Source of the DNA: Acidobacteriota bacterium
GTDB taxonomy: Bacteria; Acidobacteriota; Terriglobia; UBA7540
NCBI GenBank assembly: GCA_021838785.1
Contig: JAKCCV010000009.1
Span: forward strand, 62,001-126,000
DNA: 64,000 nucleotides
Direction: 5' to 3'
Position numbers and translations under genes: made by a program. This document shows, piece after piece, positions 22,298 through 30,637 of this stretch. Positions within the stretch are counted from its first letter, which is position 1. Each line of letters starts with the position of its first letter. The notes below the pieces were generated by a model. That model saw only the letters and a program-made list of their open reading frames with translations. It was not told the origin of the DNA and made no database searches.

Positions 22298-22444
22298 GAT
22301 AATTCCTCCAGTTGCTTGACGCTCTCTCGGAACTCGGCAAACTCCGGCACTGGCGCAGCCGAATTCAACATCCCCGGCTGCCGCATGAGCCACGCACTGA
22401 ATCGTCAGGCAGAAAACGACCGCGAACAGCCTGCCGGCACGGGG

Positions 22445-22999
22445 CTATTCCGCTTTGACAGCGGTGAATTTCACTCGGCCTTGCTCGATGGCCACGGTGA
22501 ACTGCACCTTTTGGCAGCCGAGGGTTTGCTTGAGCTGAGCGGTCTTCTCCCGGACAAACCGCTCGAAGGCGGCGGGATCCAGTTGATCGGTGCTTTCGCC
22601 AACTTGACGCTTGGCTTCCACCAAGGCGCGCAGAAGTTCGGTCACTTTCTCTCGCTCCCGCTCCGGGTCGGAGCAGATCACTCGGGCTGGAGCTTCCGGC
22701 GGCCGCACGGTTGATGCGTGGCGTCGCGGTAGAACCTCACGGCCCTCTTCTTTATCCCGCAATTTTTTCCGCCAAAGTTCGCTGTGCACGGCGTACTTTT
22801 GCACTAATTGATTGAAACGGAAACGCTGCGCAAAATTGAGCTGTCCGGCATCACTCGAAAACTTCTTAATCGTCTGTTCGACCCGGTAAAGGGTATCCTG
22901 GGGCGGGCGAGGCATGCCGCCGCTAAAATAAGATTCGTACTCGATCTTCAGACGGCGAAGATTATCTTCGAGCTTGGTCAACTCTTCATCAGTCGTCAC
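22445..22999 (-). CDS. Conserved hypothetical protein, possibly MXAN_5187 C-terminal-domain-like
   Basis: The 184-residue cytosolic protein has no signal peptide or membrane segment. Residues 1-35 form a charged helix (DEELTKLEDNLRRLKIEYES), then PRPPQDT, a second helical region with QLNFAQRFRFNQLVQKYAVH, a Pro-rich linker and a C-terminal helical/beta part. The arrangement recalls the domain named after myxobacterial MXAN_5187, also common in acidobacteria, but this is from memory. The start is GTG 22997-22999 after GCGAGG. It precedes purH by about 147 nt on the same strand. Function unknown. Confidence 0.6.
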   Translation of the reverse strand: MTTDEELTKLEDNLRRLKIEYESYFSGGMPRPPQDTLYRVEQTIKKFSSDAGQLNFAQRFRFNQLVQKYAVHSELWRKKLRDKEEGREVLPRRHASTVRPPEAPARVICSDPEREREKVTELLRALVEAKRQVGESTDQLDPAAFERFVREKTAQLKQTLGCQKVQFTVAIEQGRVKFTAVKAE

Positions 23000-23112
23000 G
23001 GAAAGACCTCGCTGGAGGGTACAAGCCGAATTATAGCTCGGTTGAGGGGCTGACGGTCAAACCAAGAGCGGCTGGCAAAGGTTCCCAACACTCGGCGGCC
23101 GCCCCGTGGCGC

Positions 23113-23838
23113 TTAGATATATCCGTCAAACTCATCAGTACGGAGGTCCTGCGCCGGAACGCCGGCCGCCTTCAACTCCCGCGCCAGCCCGTCAACAAAA
23201 CCGGGAGGACCGGCAAGATAAAATTCCGGGTTCTCCGAATTTGGAATTTGCTCACGGACCTTCGCCCCACTAAGGCGCCCCGCCGGCCCGCTCCAAGTTC
23301 GGGCTGATTTCTCAGGTTGAGTCATTATTGGAACAAAACGAAAGTTCGCGTGGGCTTTGGCCAATGCACTGAGTTCGTCGAGGAACGCCGCGTCCTCGGG
23401 TCGGCGATTCGAGTAAAAAAGAAACAGCGGGCGCGAAACGCCATGGTGAAGCGCCTCAAGAATAATGCTGCGAAACGGCGTGACGCCAATTCCACCTGCC
23501 AAGAAAACGGCCGGCCGCGATGAGGTCGGGGACAACGTAAAGTCCCCGTAAGGTCCAGCAAGCTTCACCTCAGCGCCGGGCGTGAGGCGGCCCAGGACCT
23601 GCTTAAATGCCGTAGAACGCATGCGCGTGGCCACCATCAAATCATCTTCGTAGGGAGCGCTGGCCAGGGTGAACGAGCGGCTGTTGCCTTCCGCGTCCGT
23701 CTCCGGCGGGTCAACCAGCGTGAGATTCGCAAACTGGCCGCCTTGATAAGTAAAGCCGGGTGGTTTTTCAAAATAGAAACCCAGCGTCGAATAGGCAAGC
23801 TCACGCTGGTCTTTGAGTCGAACCCGATGCGTCGGCAT
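23113..23838 (-). CDS. Ferredoxin-NADP reductase-like FAD/NAD-binding oxidoreductase
   Basis: The 241-residue product (ATG 23836-23838 after GAGGA) has the FAD-binding beta-barrel with RSFTLASAP (FAD motif RxYS/T-type) followed by the NAD-binding domain with FLAGGIGVTPFRSIILEA and the C-terminal PEFYLAGPPGFVDGLARELK and TDEFDGY. It lacks a ferredoxin [2Fe-2S] domain and a haem domain, so it must pass electrons to or from a separate partner. It is the gene after eda on the same strand, separated by a hairpin. The physiological partner is not evident. Confidence 0.88.
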   Translation of the reverse strand: MPTHRVRLKDQRELAYSTLGFYFEKPPGFTYQGGQFANLTLVDPPETDAEGNSRSFTLASAPYEDDLMVATRMRSTAFKQVLGRLTPGAEVKLAGPYGDFTLSPTSSRPAVFLAGGIGVTPFRSIILEALHHGVSRPLFLFYSNRRPEDAAFLDELSALAKAHANFRFVPIMTQPEKSARTWSGPAGRLSGAKVREQIPNSENPEFYLAGPPGFVDGLARELKAAGVPAQDLRTDEFDGYI

Positions 23839-23862
23839 GTGAACTTCCTCGTATTGCACTCG

Positions 23863-23880
23863 GCCGGGCAAAAGCCCGGC
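23863..23880 (-). other. Intercistronic hairpin between eda and the flavin reductase gene
   Basis: A perfect 7-bp GC-rich inverted repeat with a four-base loop (23863-23869 with 74-80) lies right after the eda stop codon. There is no T-run, so it is more likely an mRNA stability or attenuation element than a strong terminator. Confidence 0.4.
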
Positions 23881-23887
23881 GAAAGAT

Positions 23888-24550
23888 TTACCGGCCCGTC
23901 TCGCGCGCCAAGCGGACCGCCTCTAAATAGCAGCGAGCACTCTCGGTAATGACATCGAGCCGGCCCTCGCGCAACGCCGCGGAACTTACCAACTCCCCGC
24001 CCACGGCAACGGCCGCGGCCCCGGCTTTGATGTACTCGGGAGTTGTCTTCAGGTCCACGCCGCCGGTAGGGACGAATTCGATGTGAGGAAACGGGCTGCG
24101 GAGAGCCTTGAGGTATCTGGGCCCGCCGACGGGTTCGCAGGGAAAGATCTTGACCATGTCGGCGCCGGACTGCCAGGCGAGGACGATCTCGGTGGGAGTG
24201 AGCGCGCCCGGAATGACAACCTTGCCGTAGCGACGGGCCATTTCGATGACGGTTGGATTGACCGACGGCGTGACGATGAACTCCGCGCCCGAAAGCAGCG
24301 CGGCGCGACAACTCTCGGGATCAAGAACCGTTCCGCCGCCGATGAGGACCTTGTCGCCCATTTGCCCCGCCACGCGCTCCAGAACGCGCAAGGCGTTCGG
24401 GACCGTCATGGTGATTTCGACCACGTTCAATCCCCCGGCGACGATGGCTTCGACCGCGCGAGGGGCGTCTTCAGTTGAGGAAACCCGCACGATGGAGACC
24501 ACGCCCAACTGACGAATCAAGTCCAAGGCTTTCTGTTTTGACCACGGCAT
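23888..24550 (-). CDS. eda: 2-dehydro-3-deoxyphosphogluconate (KDPG) aldolase
   Basis: Eda cleaves KDPG to pyruvate and glyceraldehyde 3-phosphate. The 220-residue protein is a class I aldolase TIM barrel with the catalytic glutamate in VVEITMTVPNAL, the glycine-rich IGGGTVLD, and the Schiff-base lysine in ADMVKIFPCEPVGG (about residue 134). The phosphate-binding VPTGGV is present. It is preceded by kdgK, which makes its substrate, with a gap of 70 nt, so the two form an operon for galacturonate/alginate-type 2-keto-3-deoxygluconate breakdown. Confidence 0.95.
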   Translation of the reverse strand: MPWSKQKALDLIRQLGVVSIVRVSSTEDAPRAVEAIVAGGLNVVEITMTVPNALRVLERVAGQMGDKVLIGGGTVLDPESCRAALLSGAEFIVTPSVNPTVIEMARRYGKVVIPGALTPTEIVLAWQSGADMVKIFPCEPVGGPRYLKALRSPFPHIEFVPTGGVDLKTTPEYIKAGAAAVAVGGELVSSAALREGRLDVITESARCYLEAVRLARETGR

Positions 24551-24620
24551 GGTTCAACCTCATGAAGTGCGAAGCAGGATTTTCCCCCGCCACTCGCGCA
24601 GACGCCAGCCGCGCCACGGC

Positions 24621-25649
24621 TTAGCGCGCCACGCGCAGGCTCGCGCCCTTCAGCAATCCCTCGACCTCCGCGAGCGTCGCCCAATTGAAGTCTCCGGGGA
24701 TGGAATGCTTGAGGGCGCTGAAGGCGTTGCCGTACCGCACGCCGGCCTCCCAGGAATTTTTGGCGAGGCGGCCGTAGATGAAACCGGCGCTGAAGGAGTC
24801 GCCGCCGCCAATGCGGTCCACAATCTCCAGGTCGTACTTGGTGTCTTCAAAAAACTTGCCGTCCGCGTAGGCGATGGCCGTCCAAGTGTTGCGCCAGACG
24901 AGCGGATTTTCGCGCAGCGTGATGGCCACGGCTTTGAAGCGAAATTTTTCCGAAAGGCGGCGGGCCACGTCCTTGTAACTCTCGCTCGAAACCTGAGTGA
25001 AACCACTGGCGTCGGTCTTGCCCTCGGCGCGAATTTTGAAAACGACGCTGGTGTCCTCTTCGGTGGTGATGAGCACGTCCACCCACTGCATCATCGGCTC
25101 CTGAATCGCCTGGGCCTTTTCGGGCGACCAGAGCTTGCCGCGATAGTTGAGATCATAACTGGTGGTCAGGCCCGATTGCTTGGCGGCGCGAAGGGCTTCC
25201 TCGGTCACCGCGGCGGCGGAATCGCTGAGCGCGGGGGTGATGCCGCTGGTGTGGAACCAACGCGCGCCCTGGAAAACCTTCTTCCAATCCACCTCGCCGG
25301 GACGAATAGCGCTGATGGCGGTGTTTCCGCGGTCGTAAAGGACGGAACTGGCTCGGGGGGCGGCGCCGAATTCGACAAAATAAACGCCCACGCGACCGTC
25401 GTCCGACCAAACGATGCCGGAAGTGTCCACGCCGGCCTGGCGGGCACGGTTTTGGACCAGACGCGCCAGCGCGTTTTTGGGAAGGCGCGAAACCCATGAC
25501 CCTTGAAGTCCCAACCGCGTTACACCCACCGCCACGTTTAATTCGCCTCCACCGACCTGCACGTCGAGCGAGGTCGCCTGCTCCAGCCGCTGGAAATGCG
25601 GTGGCGCCAAGCGCACCATCGCCTCGCCAAACGTCACCACGTCCGCCAT
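24621..25649 (-). CDS. kdgK: 2-keto-3-deoxygluconate kinase (PfkB family)
   Basis: This kinase phosphorylates KDG to KDPG, the substrate of the adjacent eda product. The start is ATG 25647-25649 (MADVVTFGEAMVRLAPP), 7 nt after GGAGGG. The 342-residue protein has the PfkB N-terminal GGGELNVAVGVTRLG motif and the C-terminal IVDRIGGGDSFSAGFIYG with the catalytic aspartate. A central region with YDLNYRGKLWSP is typical of sugar-acid kinases of this branch. Some insertions (KIRAEGKTDASGF) make it longer than E. coli KdgK. The specificity is inferred from context. Confidence 0.9.
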   Translation of the reverse strand: MADVVTFGEAMVRLAPPHFQRLEQATSLDVQVGGGELNVAVGVTRLGLQGSWVSRLPKNALARLVQNRARQAGVDTSGIVWSDDGRVGVYFVEFGAAPRASSVLYDRGNTAISAIRPGEVDWKKVFQGARWFHTSGITPALSDSAAAVTEEALRAAKQSGLTTSYDLNYRGKLWSPEKAQAIQEPMMQWVDVLITTEEDTSVVFKIRAEGKTDASGFTQVSSESYKDVARRLSEKFRFKAVAITLRENPLVWRNTWTAIAYADGKFFEDTKYDLEIVDRIGGGDSFSAGFIYGRLAKNSWEAGVRYGNAFSALKHSIPGDFNWATLAEVEGLLKGASLRVAR

Positions 25650-25795
25650 TTGCTTACCCTCCACTCAAACTTGCGTCGCTCTTTTGCAGAAACCAATTAT
25701 GTTATGGCTTTTTGCCAAAAAAATCAGCCTCTTTTCTCACCCGGTATGCAAAACGCACCGCGCTGCCGAAGGCACGACCGGCGTATGATGAAGAG

Positions 25796-26731
25796 ATGCT
25801 GAAATGGTTGGTCATCGGCGTGGGAGACATCACGACCAAGCGCGTGCTGCCGGCAATTCTGGCCGAGGAGCGCAGCGAACTGGTCTGTATTGTGACGCGC
25901 GATCGGGCGAAGGCCGCGCCCTACGGCGTGCCCGCCTACGCTCGGCTTGAAGAGGCGCTTGAGAAATCAAAAGCCGAAGCAGTGTACGTGGCCACGCCGG
26001 TGTTCCTCCATGCGCCGCAGACCATCGCGTCGCTCGGGTCCGAACGCCACGTCCTCTGCGAGAAGCCGATGGCGATGAACTACGCTGAAGCGCAGGCGAT
26101 GGTCGAGGCGTCGCGCGCCGCGGGCCGCAGATTGGGCGTGGCCTATTACCGTCGCTTCTATCCCAAGATTCTTCGCGCGCACGAATTGCTGGCCGAGGGC
26201 GCGATTGGCCAGCCGCTGCTCGCCTGGGCCACATGCCATTCCTGGTTGCCGCCGAATCTCGACGCTCGCGCGTGGCTGACCGATCCTGCGCGCGCCGGTG
26301 GCGGGCCGCTCTATGACGTGGCCTCGCATCGCATTGACGTTCTCAATTATTTGTTCGGCAAGCCGCGACGGGTGGCGGCTCAGCTTTCGAACGATGTACA
26401 CAAGCTGGCCGTGGAAGATTCGGCGACGCTGATGATCGAGTACGAAACGAAAGTTCGCGCCGTCGTGGACGTCCGCTGGAACACCCGCGTCGGTGACGAT
26501 GAGTTCCGCATTCTCGGCACCGAGGGAGAGATAGAAATGAGCCCGCTGAACGCGCCAACTCTGGTTTGGCCGGGCGGGCAGGAAGCGTTGCCCGTCGCCC
26601 GGAACGTCCACGCGCCCTTAATCAAGAATTTTGTTGACGCCGTTCTCGATGGGGCGCCGCTTGCCTCGAGCGGCGAAACGGCGCTGGCGACGGATTGGGT
26701 GACGGCGCAAGCTGTGGCAAACGGCTGGTGA
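25796..26731 (+). CDS. Gfo/Idh/MocA-family NAD(P)-dependent oxidoreductase
   Basis: The 311-residue protein starts at ATG 25796 (MLKWLVIGVGDITTKRVLPA). It has an N-terminal Rossmann domain, the conserved cofactor motif VLCEKPMAMN (EKP), and a C-terminal alpha/beta domain with GGGPLYDVASHRIDVLNYLF carrying the family's catalytic Asp/His region. Members oxidise or reduce sugars and sugar acids. It is divergent from kdgK (146-nt shared upstream region) and next to a polygalacturonase, so a uronate or related sugar is a plausible substrate, but this cannot be read from sequence. Confidence 0.9.
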   Translation: MLKWLVIGVGDITTKRVLPAILAEERSELVCIVTRDRAKAAPYGVPAYARLEEALEKSKAEAVYVATPVFLHAPQTIASLGSERHVLCEKPMAMNYAEAQAMVEASRAAGRRLGVAYYRRFYPKILRAHELLAEGAIGQPLLAWATCHSWLPPNLDARAWLTDPARAGGGPLYDVASHRIDVLNYLFGKPRRVAAQLSNDVHKLAVEDSATLMIEYETKVRAVVDVRWNTRVGDDEFRILGTEGEIEMSPLNAPTLVWPGGQEALPVARNVHAPLIKNFVDAVLDGAPLASSGETALATDWVTAQAVANGW

Positions 26732-26785
26732 AAGACGTCGGAAGGTCAAAGTGCGAGGGACAACGGTCCAAGACCGTGTGGCGAT

Positions 26786-28384
26786 TTATTTTTCCGACAG
26801 CACCGCCGGGCTCGCGCCCTCCGTGAACTCAATCGGCTTGGCCGCTCGGTCGAGATGGTTGCCACGGAGAATTATCCCAGAAGTCGTTTTTCCCCTGGCC
26901 TCAATAAAAACCGAAGTCCCGGTCGCCGCCTGACAGCCGCGAGCGAATACATCTTGGGTGTCTGCAAGCTCGATGACGGGCGTGCCCACGTGAGGATGGT
27001 CGCAGCGGAAGCCATCAAGCTCAAGGTCGTGGACCAGCTTGGTGGAAAGCGAGGGACCCTTCGCGGTCTCAATCTGAACGCCGTAGAAACCGAGGTGACG
27101 CGCGTTTTGGCAGAAAAAACCTTTGTCCGCCTCGATTTCAATATTGCTGAACGTCACCTCCTGAATCGGCATTTCAGCTAGCCCCAAGACTTCACCCGCC
27201 ACGCGCGCGCCGCGCGCGGTGATGTTGGACATATGGAAGTCGCGGAAGCGCGGCGTGCCCGCGTTGATTGGTTCCTTCTGATTCAAGCCGCCCGCGTGGC
27301 CGTAATACATGGTGAAGTAAAAAGCCTCCGGAACGTCCTGCATCACAATGTTGCTGGCCGTGACGCCCTCCACGATGCCGCCGCGGCCCCGCTTGGTCTT
27401 GATGCGAATGCCGCGGTCGGTTCCCTGAAAGACGCAATTCGAGATGGCAACGTTGCGGACATCGCCGGACATTTCGCTGCCAATCGAAACACCGCCGTGG
27501 CCGTGCCGCGTGGTGAGATTGGTGATGGTAATGTTCTCGCACGGCTTTCCCACCTGGCGGCCAATGGCGTTCTTGCCCGCTTTGATGGCGATGCAATCGT
27601 CGCCGACGTCAATGTGGCAATCGGAAATGTGAACGTTGCGCGAGGACTCGGGATCAATGCCGTCCGTGTTGGGGGATGGAACGGGATTGAGAATGGTCAC
27701 GCCCTGAATGGTCACATACTCGCAGAAAAGAGGATGGATGGTCCAGGCGGGAGAATGGGTCAGCGTCAGCCCTTCGATCAACACATTGCGGCAACCGACC
27801 AGCCGAATGAGCCGCGGGCGCCCAAATTTGATTTTGGCGATTTCCTCGCGCTTTTGCTCTTCGGTGAGCGGCGGAATCGGAAAGCCCCGACGATGGTGCG
27901 CCAGCCAGAGTCGCACCCACCAAGCGCGGCCTTGGCCGTCAATCACTCCGCGGCCGGTCAGGCTGACGTTGGTCAGATTTTCACCGTAAATCAGCGAAGA
28001 GATTTGCCGAGTGCCGTCCGGCCAAGGGCTGGGATAAACCGGATAATCCTTGGGATCCTGACTGCCCAGAATCGTCGCGCCGGCATCGAGGTGAAGGTTG
28101 ATGTTGTTTTCCAGGCGAACGGCGCCCGTCAGGTATTTACCGGCCGGAAACCAAACCGTTCCGCCGCCGGCGGAAGCGCAAGCGGCAATCGCGGCGTGGA
28201 TGGCTTGCGTATCCATCTGTTGGCCATCGCCGCGCGCGGCGTAGTCGCGGACATTCCACACGCCGGCGTGCCGAGTCGAGGCAGATTCCAAACTCCGAGC
28301 CCCGGCTTGAGATGGCGCGGCTGCCATCAAACCCGCCGCCGCGGAACCTAGCAGAAAGTCGCGCCTTAATGTTTTGGTCGTCAT
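26786..28384 (-). CDS. Exported polygalacturonase-like glycoside hydrolase, GH28
   Basis: GH28 enzymes hydrolyse galacturonan or rhamnogalacturonan. The start is ATG 28382-28384 after GGAGG, giving an N-terminus TLRRDFLLGSAAAGLMAA, a twin-arginine (Tat) signal. The 532-residue protein is a right-handed beta-helix and carries the four GH28 motifs: NTDG (about 239-242), GDDCIAIK with the two catalytic aspartates (261-268), GHG (295-297) and RIK (327-329). It lies beside the KDG kinase/KDPG aldolase genes, which would process galacturonate-derived products. The exact polysaccharide is unknown. Confidence 0.94.
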   Translation of the reverse strand: MTTKTLRRDFLLGSAAAGLMAAAPSQAGARSLESASTRHAGVWNVRDYAARGDGQQMDTQAIHAAIAACASAGGGTVWFPAGKYLTGAVRLENNINLHLDAGATILGSQDPKDYPVYPSPWPDGTRQISSLIYGENLTNVSLTGRGVIDGQGRAWWVRLWLAHHRRGFPIPPLTEEQKREEIAKIKFGRPRLIRLVGCRNVLIEGLTLTHSPAWTIHPLFCEYVTIQGVTILNPVPSPNTDGIDPESSRNVHISDCHIDVGDDCIAIKAGKNAIGRQVGKPCENITITNLTTRHGHGGVSIGSEMSGDVRNVAISNCVFQGTDRGIRIKTKRGRGGIVEGVTASNIVMQDVPEAFYFTMYYGHAGGLNQKEPINAGTPRFRDFHMSNITARGARVAGEVLGLAEMPIQEVTFSNIEIEADKGFFCQNARHLGFYGVQIETAKGPSLSTKLVHDLELDGFRCDHPHVGTPVIELADTQDVFARGCQAATGTSVFIEARGKTTSGIILRGNHLDRAAKPIEFTEGASPAVLSEK

Positions 28385-28481
28385 CCGCCCACCTCCGCCT
28401 GCGGCGGGGTCAAACGGCACTGCCCCCTCGCCTTGAGGTTTCTAAAGGCCAGTGCAAGCTAAGCAAATCGTCTGGAGCCCG

Positions 28482-28901
28482 TCAAGCCGGAGGCGCAGTG
28501 CATTCGCAGCGAAAACCATTGGCTTGGCCTTGGTGCGTGGGGTGACGGTATCCGGTCCATTCCTTCCAGCCGACATTCAACTCCTTAGCGAAAAACCCTC
28601 GCTCTGCCAACTGCAGAGCCGCCTTCGCGGAGAGCTGTCAGTCGTGGCCCCAGCAGTAAGTGACGATTTCCTTGTCTTTCGGCAAACTGGGAATTAGTTG
28701 CTCCAGCTCTTCTATCGGCGCGCACCAAGCGCCCGGGATGTGCCCGTTCGTAAATGCCTCACGGCCTCGGATATCCAACAGTACAAAGTCGTACTTGTGA
28801 TCCTCAACCGCATGTAAAACATCGTTGCGCTGCTTTTGAGCGTGGAGTTTAGCCAAAAAGTAGTCGCGATTAGCGCGAATTTGGTCCGGGGTGAACGACA
28901 T
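28482..28901 (-). pseudogene. Rhodanese-domain protein interrupted by an in-frame UGA
   Basis: Translation from ATG 28899-28901 (strong GGAGGAG upstream) gives 87 residues with FVLLDIRGREAFTNGHIPGA and the active-site segment VTYCWGHD, then a TGA at 28638-28640. The same frame continues downstream with clear rhodanese sequence, LSAKAALQLAERGFFAKEL followed by GWKEWTGYRHP, to a TGA at 28482-28484. Homologues, as I recall them, have Cys-His at the place of the TGA-CAG codons. So either this is a recent nonsense mutation, or UGA is decoded (see findings). The catalytic Cys itself is intact, but the short product lacks the last third of the domain. Confidence 0.75.
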
Positions 28902-29214
28902 AACAAGCTCCTCCAAAGAATTAGGATTGTGAATCCGCTTCAGACCCTGCCAAAATTCAGGATAGGACGCTCGCGAAAAGCTGTCAATCCAACGAGGGCG
29001 GCGGCACTGTCAATGATTCGTGTTGAAAATGTCGTTTTCAGCCGATAGACCCAGGTTTGTAAGGCCTTCGAGGAGATTTGTAGCAAAGCTCGGCTTCGTC
29101 TGCTCTCCGCAGCCAATCACCGGTGAGCCGGTCACGTCCAAGCGCTGGATCGTATCGCGGAGGGCCCCGCACGTTTCAAAAAGCAAATTTAGCTTTCCGG
29201 CCCGGTTCGTAGGG
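28902..29214. other. Intergenic region between GH54 gene and rhodanese gene
   Basis: About 310 bases separate the GH54 stop from the rhodanese start on the same strand. I see the rhodanese ribosome site at its left end, but no terminator with a T-run, no good promoter match and no conserved small frame. Base composition is less GC-rich than the flanking genes. Confidence 0.5.
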
Positions 29215-30249
29215 TTATGGCTTAAGCTGGCCGGCGTAGCCGGCGGCCACGATGTTGCGCTGCACTGCTTTCATGGCCTTTGAGCTGGGCATTCCCCTGG
29301 TCATTACGCCCTCAAAGAAGTAGCCCTTGGCCCAATTGCTGTTATCACCGCCGATGCCGAGGATGATCGCTCCTTCCTGTCGCATAGGCTGATAGCCCTT
29401 GGGTAGAGGGATCATACCGGTGCTGGTCAGGTTTCCAGACTGAGCGTTGCCTTCGTAAATAGCGTACGTGTGCTGACCGTCGTTGGCACCCATATCGGTA
29501 ACAAAGGCGGTGCCGAGGGGAACCTTGAGGTGACCGTAGATGCCGTTCTCCATGTCGAGCCCTGCCTCGGGACGGCAGGGGTTGCCGTGGCACATGATGT
29601 TGATGGCGTCCATGTGGCCCGCTTTGTTGTCGCGATTGTTCGTCTCTGCGTTGCCGAAGTCAAAGCAGCACTTTTCGTTGAGATTAAGGGCGGAGGTAAC
29701 CATATACACGCCCTCGGGCTGACCGTTGACCGCTGTGCCCACAGCGGTGTCGTTGCGATAGCCCATGCCAGGTGAGATGGCGACGCCATAGACCTTGTGT
29801 CCGGCGACGGTTACGGGGAGAGCGTTGGCTACGGCGGGGATGTCGTAGCCATTGGGGCCAGGCCCGCGCGCTGCGCCGCCGGGAGGTGCGGGTGTAAGGT
29901 CGTTATGGTTGGGGGACTGGTCGTAAATTTTGGTAATGGTGCAGGTTGTGTGGGCGCAAAAGGCGTTCTGCTTGGCGGCGTTGGCGTAGCCGTCAGGAAG
30001 AAGACCTATGTTGATAGAAATCTTATCTGACCGCCGCGTGACCTCGTAAAGCGGGCCCTTGTATGCGCTGTACAGGGCGCGGGTGGTACTGTAGGCAGCA
30101 ACACAAGGAGTCTTGGACGCAAAGAGGTCACACGGACGAGGTCTGACCGTTTGCGCTGAAGCGACTCCGACCGTGGTGATCGCGACAGCGAAAAGAATAA
30201 CTGTGGGCGGCAGGAATTTTCCGAACAACGAGTGTGATTTGGGGTGCAT
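29215..30249 (-). CDS. Secreted alpha-L-arabinofuranosidase, GH54 catalytic domain
   Basis: The 344-residue product (ATG 30247-30249) has a signal peptide ending near VGVASAQ and then the whole ArabFuran catalytic domain: CDLFASKTPCVAAYSTTRAL, the vicinal cysteines CC at 194-195, the predicted nucleophile in FGNAE (E202), an acid/base candidate aspartate in GANDGQ (D257) and EGAIILGIGGDNSN. These match fungal AbfB enzymes. The C-terminal CBM42 arabinose-binding domain of fungal enzymes is missing; the protein ends right after the catalytic domain. It likely removes arabinose side chains from pectin or arabinoxylan. In-frame GTG/ATG starts upstream are less likely. Confidence 0.92.
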   Translation of the reverse strand: MHPKSHSLFGKFLPPTVILFAVAITTVGVASAQTVRPRPCDLFASKTPCVAAYSTTRALYSAYKGPLYEVTRRSDKISINIGLLPDGYANAAKQNAFCAHTTCTITKIYDQSPNHNDLTPAPPGGAARGPGPNGYDIPAVANALPVTVAGHKVYGVAISPGMGYRNDTAVGTAVNGQPEGVYMVTSALNLNEKCCFDFGNAETNNRDNKAGHMDAINIMCHGNPCRPEAGLDMENGIYGHLKVPLGTAFVTDMGANDGQHTYAIYEGNAQSGNLTSTGMIPLPKGYQPMRQEGAIILGIGGDNSNWAKGYFFEGVMTRGMPSSKAMKAVQRNIVAAGYAGQLKP

Positions 30250-30637
30250 GGCTAGTGGGTTCCTATGCTTTATTGGGATCGCTTTCCTGCTTAAGCGTTT
30301 ATTATTGATAGACATGAGCGACAAGGCAAGATGTATTTCCGGGTGCGCGACGTGAAAGTGAGGTAGGGCCACTTTCTTTTCTTGGGGCCTTGTGCCCGGC
30401 GTATGTTATACGCGAGGAAGAAGGGGGGTCCCCTTTCATCTCCCCATCCCTTTTCGAATTAGAACAACGACGTGAAGTGATCGCGGCGGAAATCAGCCAG
30501 CTCGGGGATTGACGACCGGGGAGCGTGACCCCAACCTGGGGCCGCTAGGGCAATCTCATAACATGCCCCATGTTTGCGCCGCCCTTCACCGGCTTGCTAT
30601 GCTAAACGAGCCGTTTGCGGCCCGGAGACGCCCTCGC
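30250..30637. promoter_or_regulatory. Divergent intergenic region with inverted-repeat operator candidate
   Basis: This 388-base region separates the GH54 gene (minus) from mscS (plus). It holds a perfect 6-bp inverted repeat, GCGTAT and ATACGC with a 3-base spacer, at 30399-30413, typical in size for a repressor operator. I see no clear -35/-10 pair. The repeat is about 150 bases upstream of the GH54 start. Confidence 0.35.

Noticed and set aside
25496-25795. N-terminal extension of the Gfo/Idh/MocA gene by 100 codons
   Set aside because: The extension overlaps kdgK on the other strand, is Pro/Arg-rich and has no similarity; the Rossmann fold starts at the ATG 25796.
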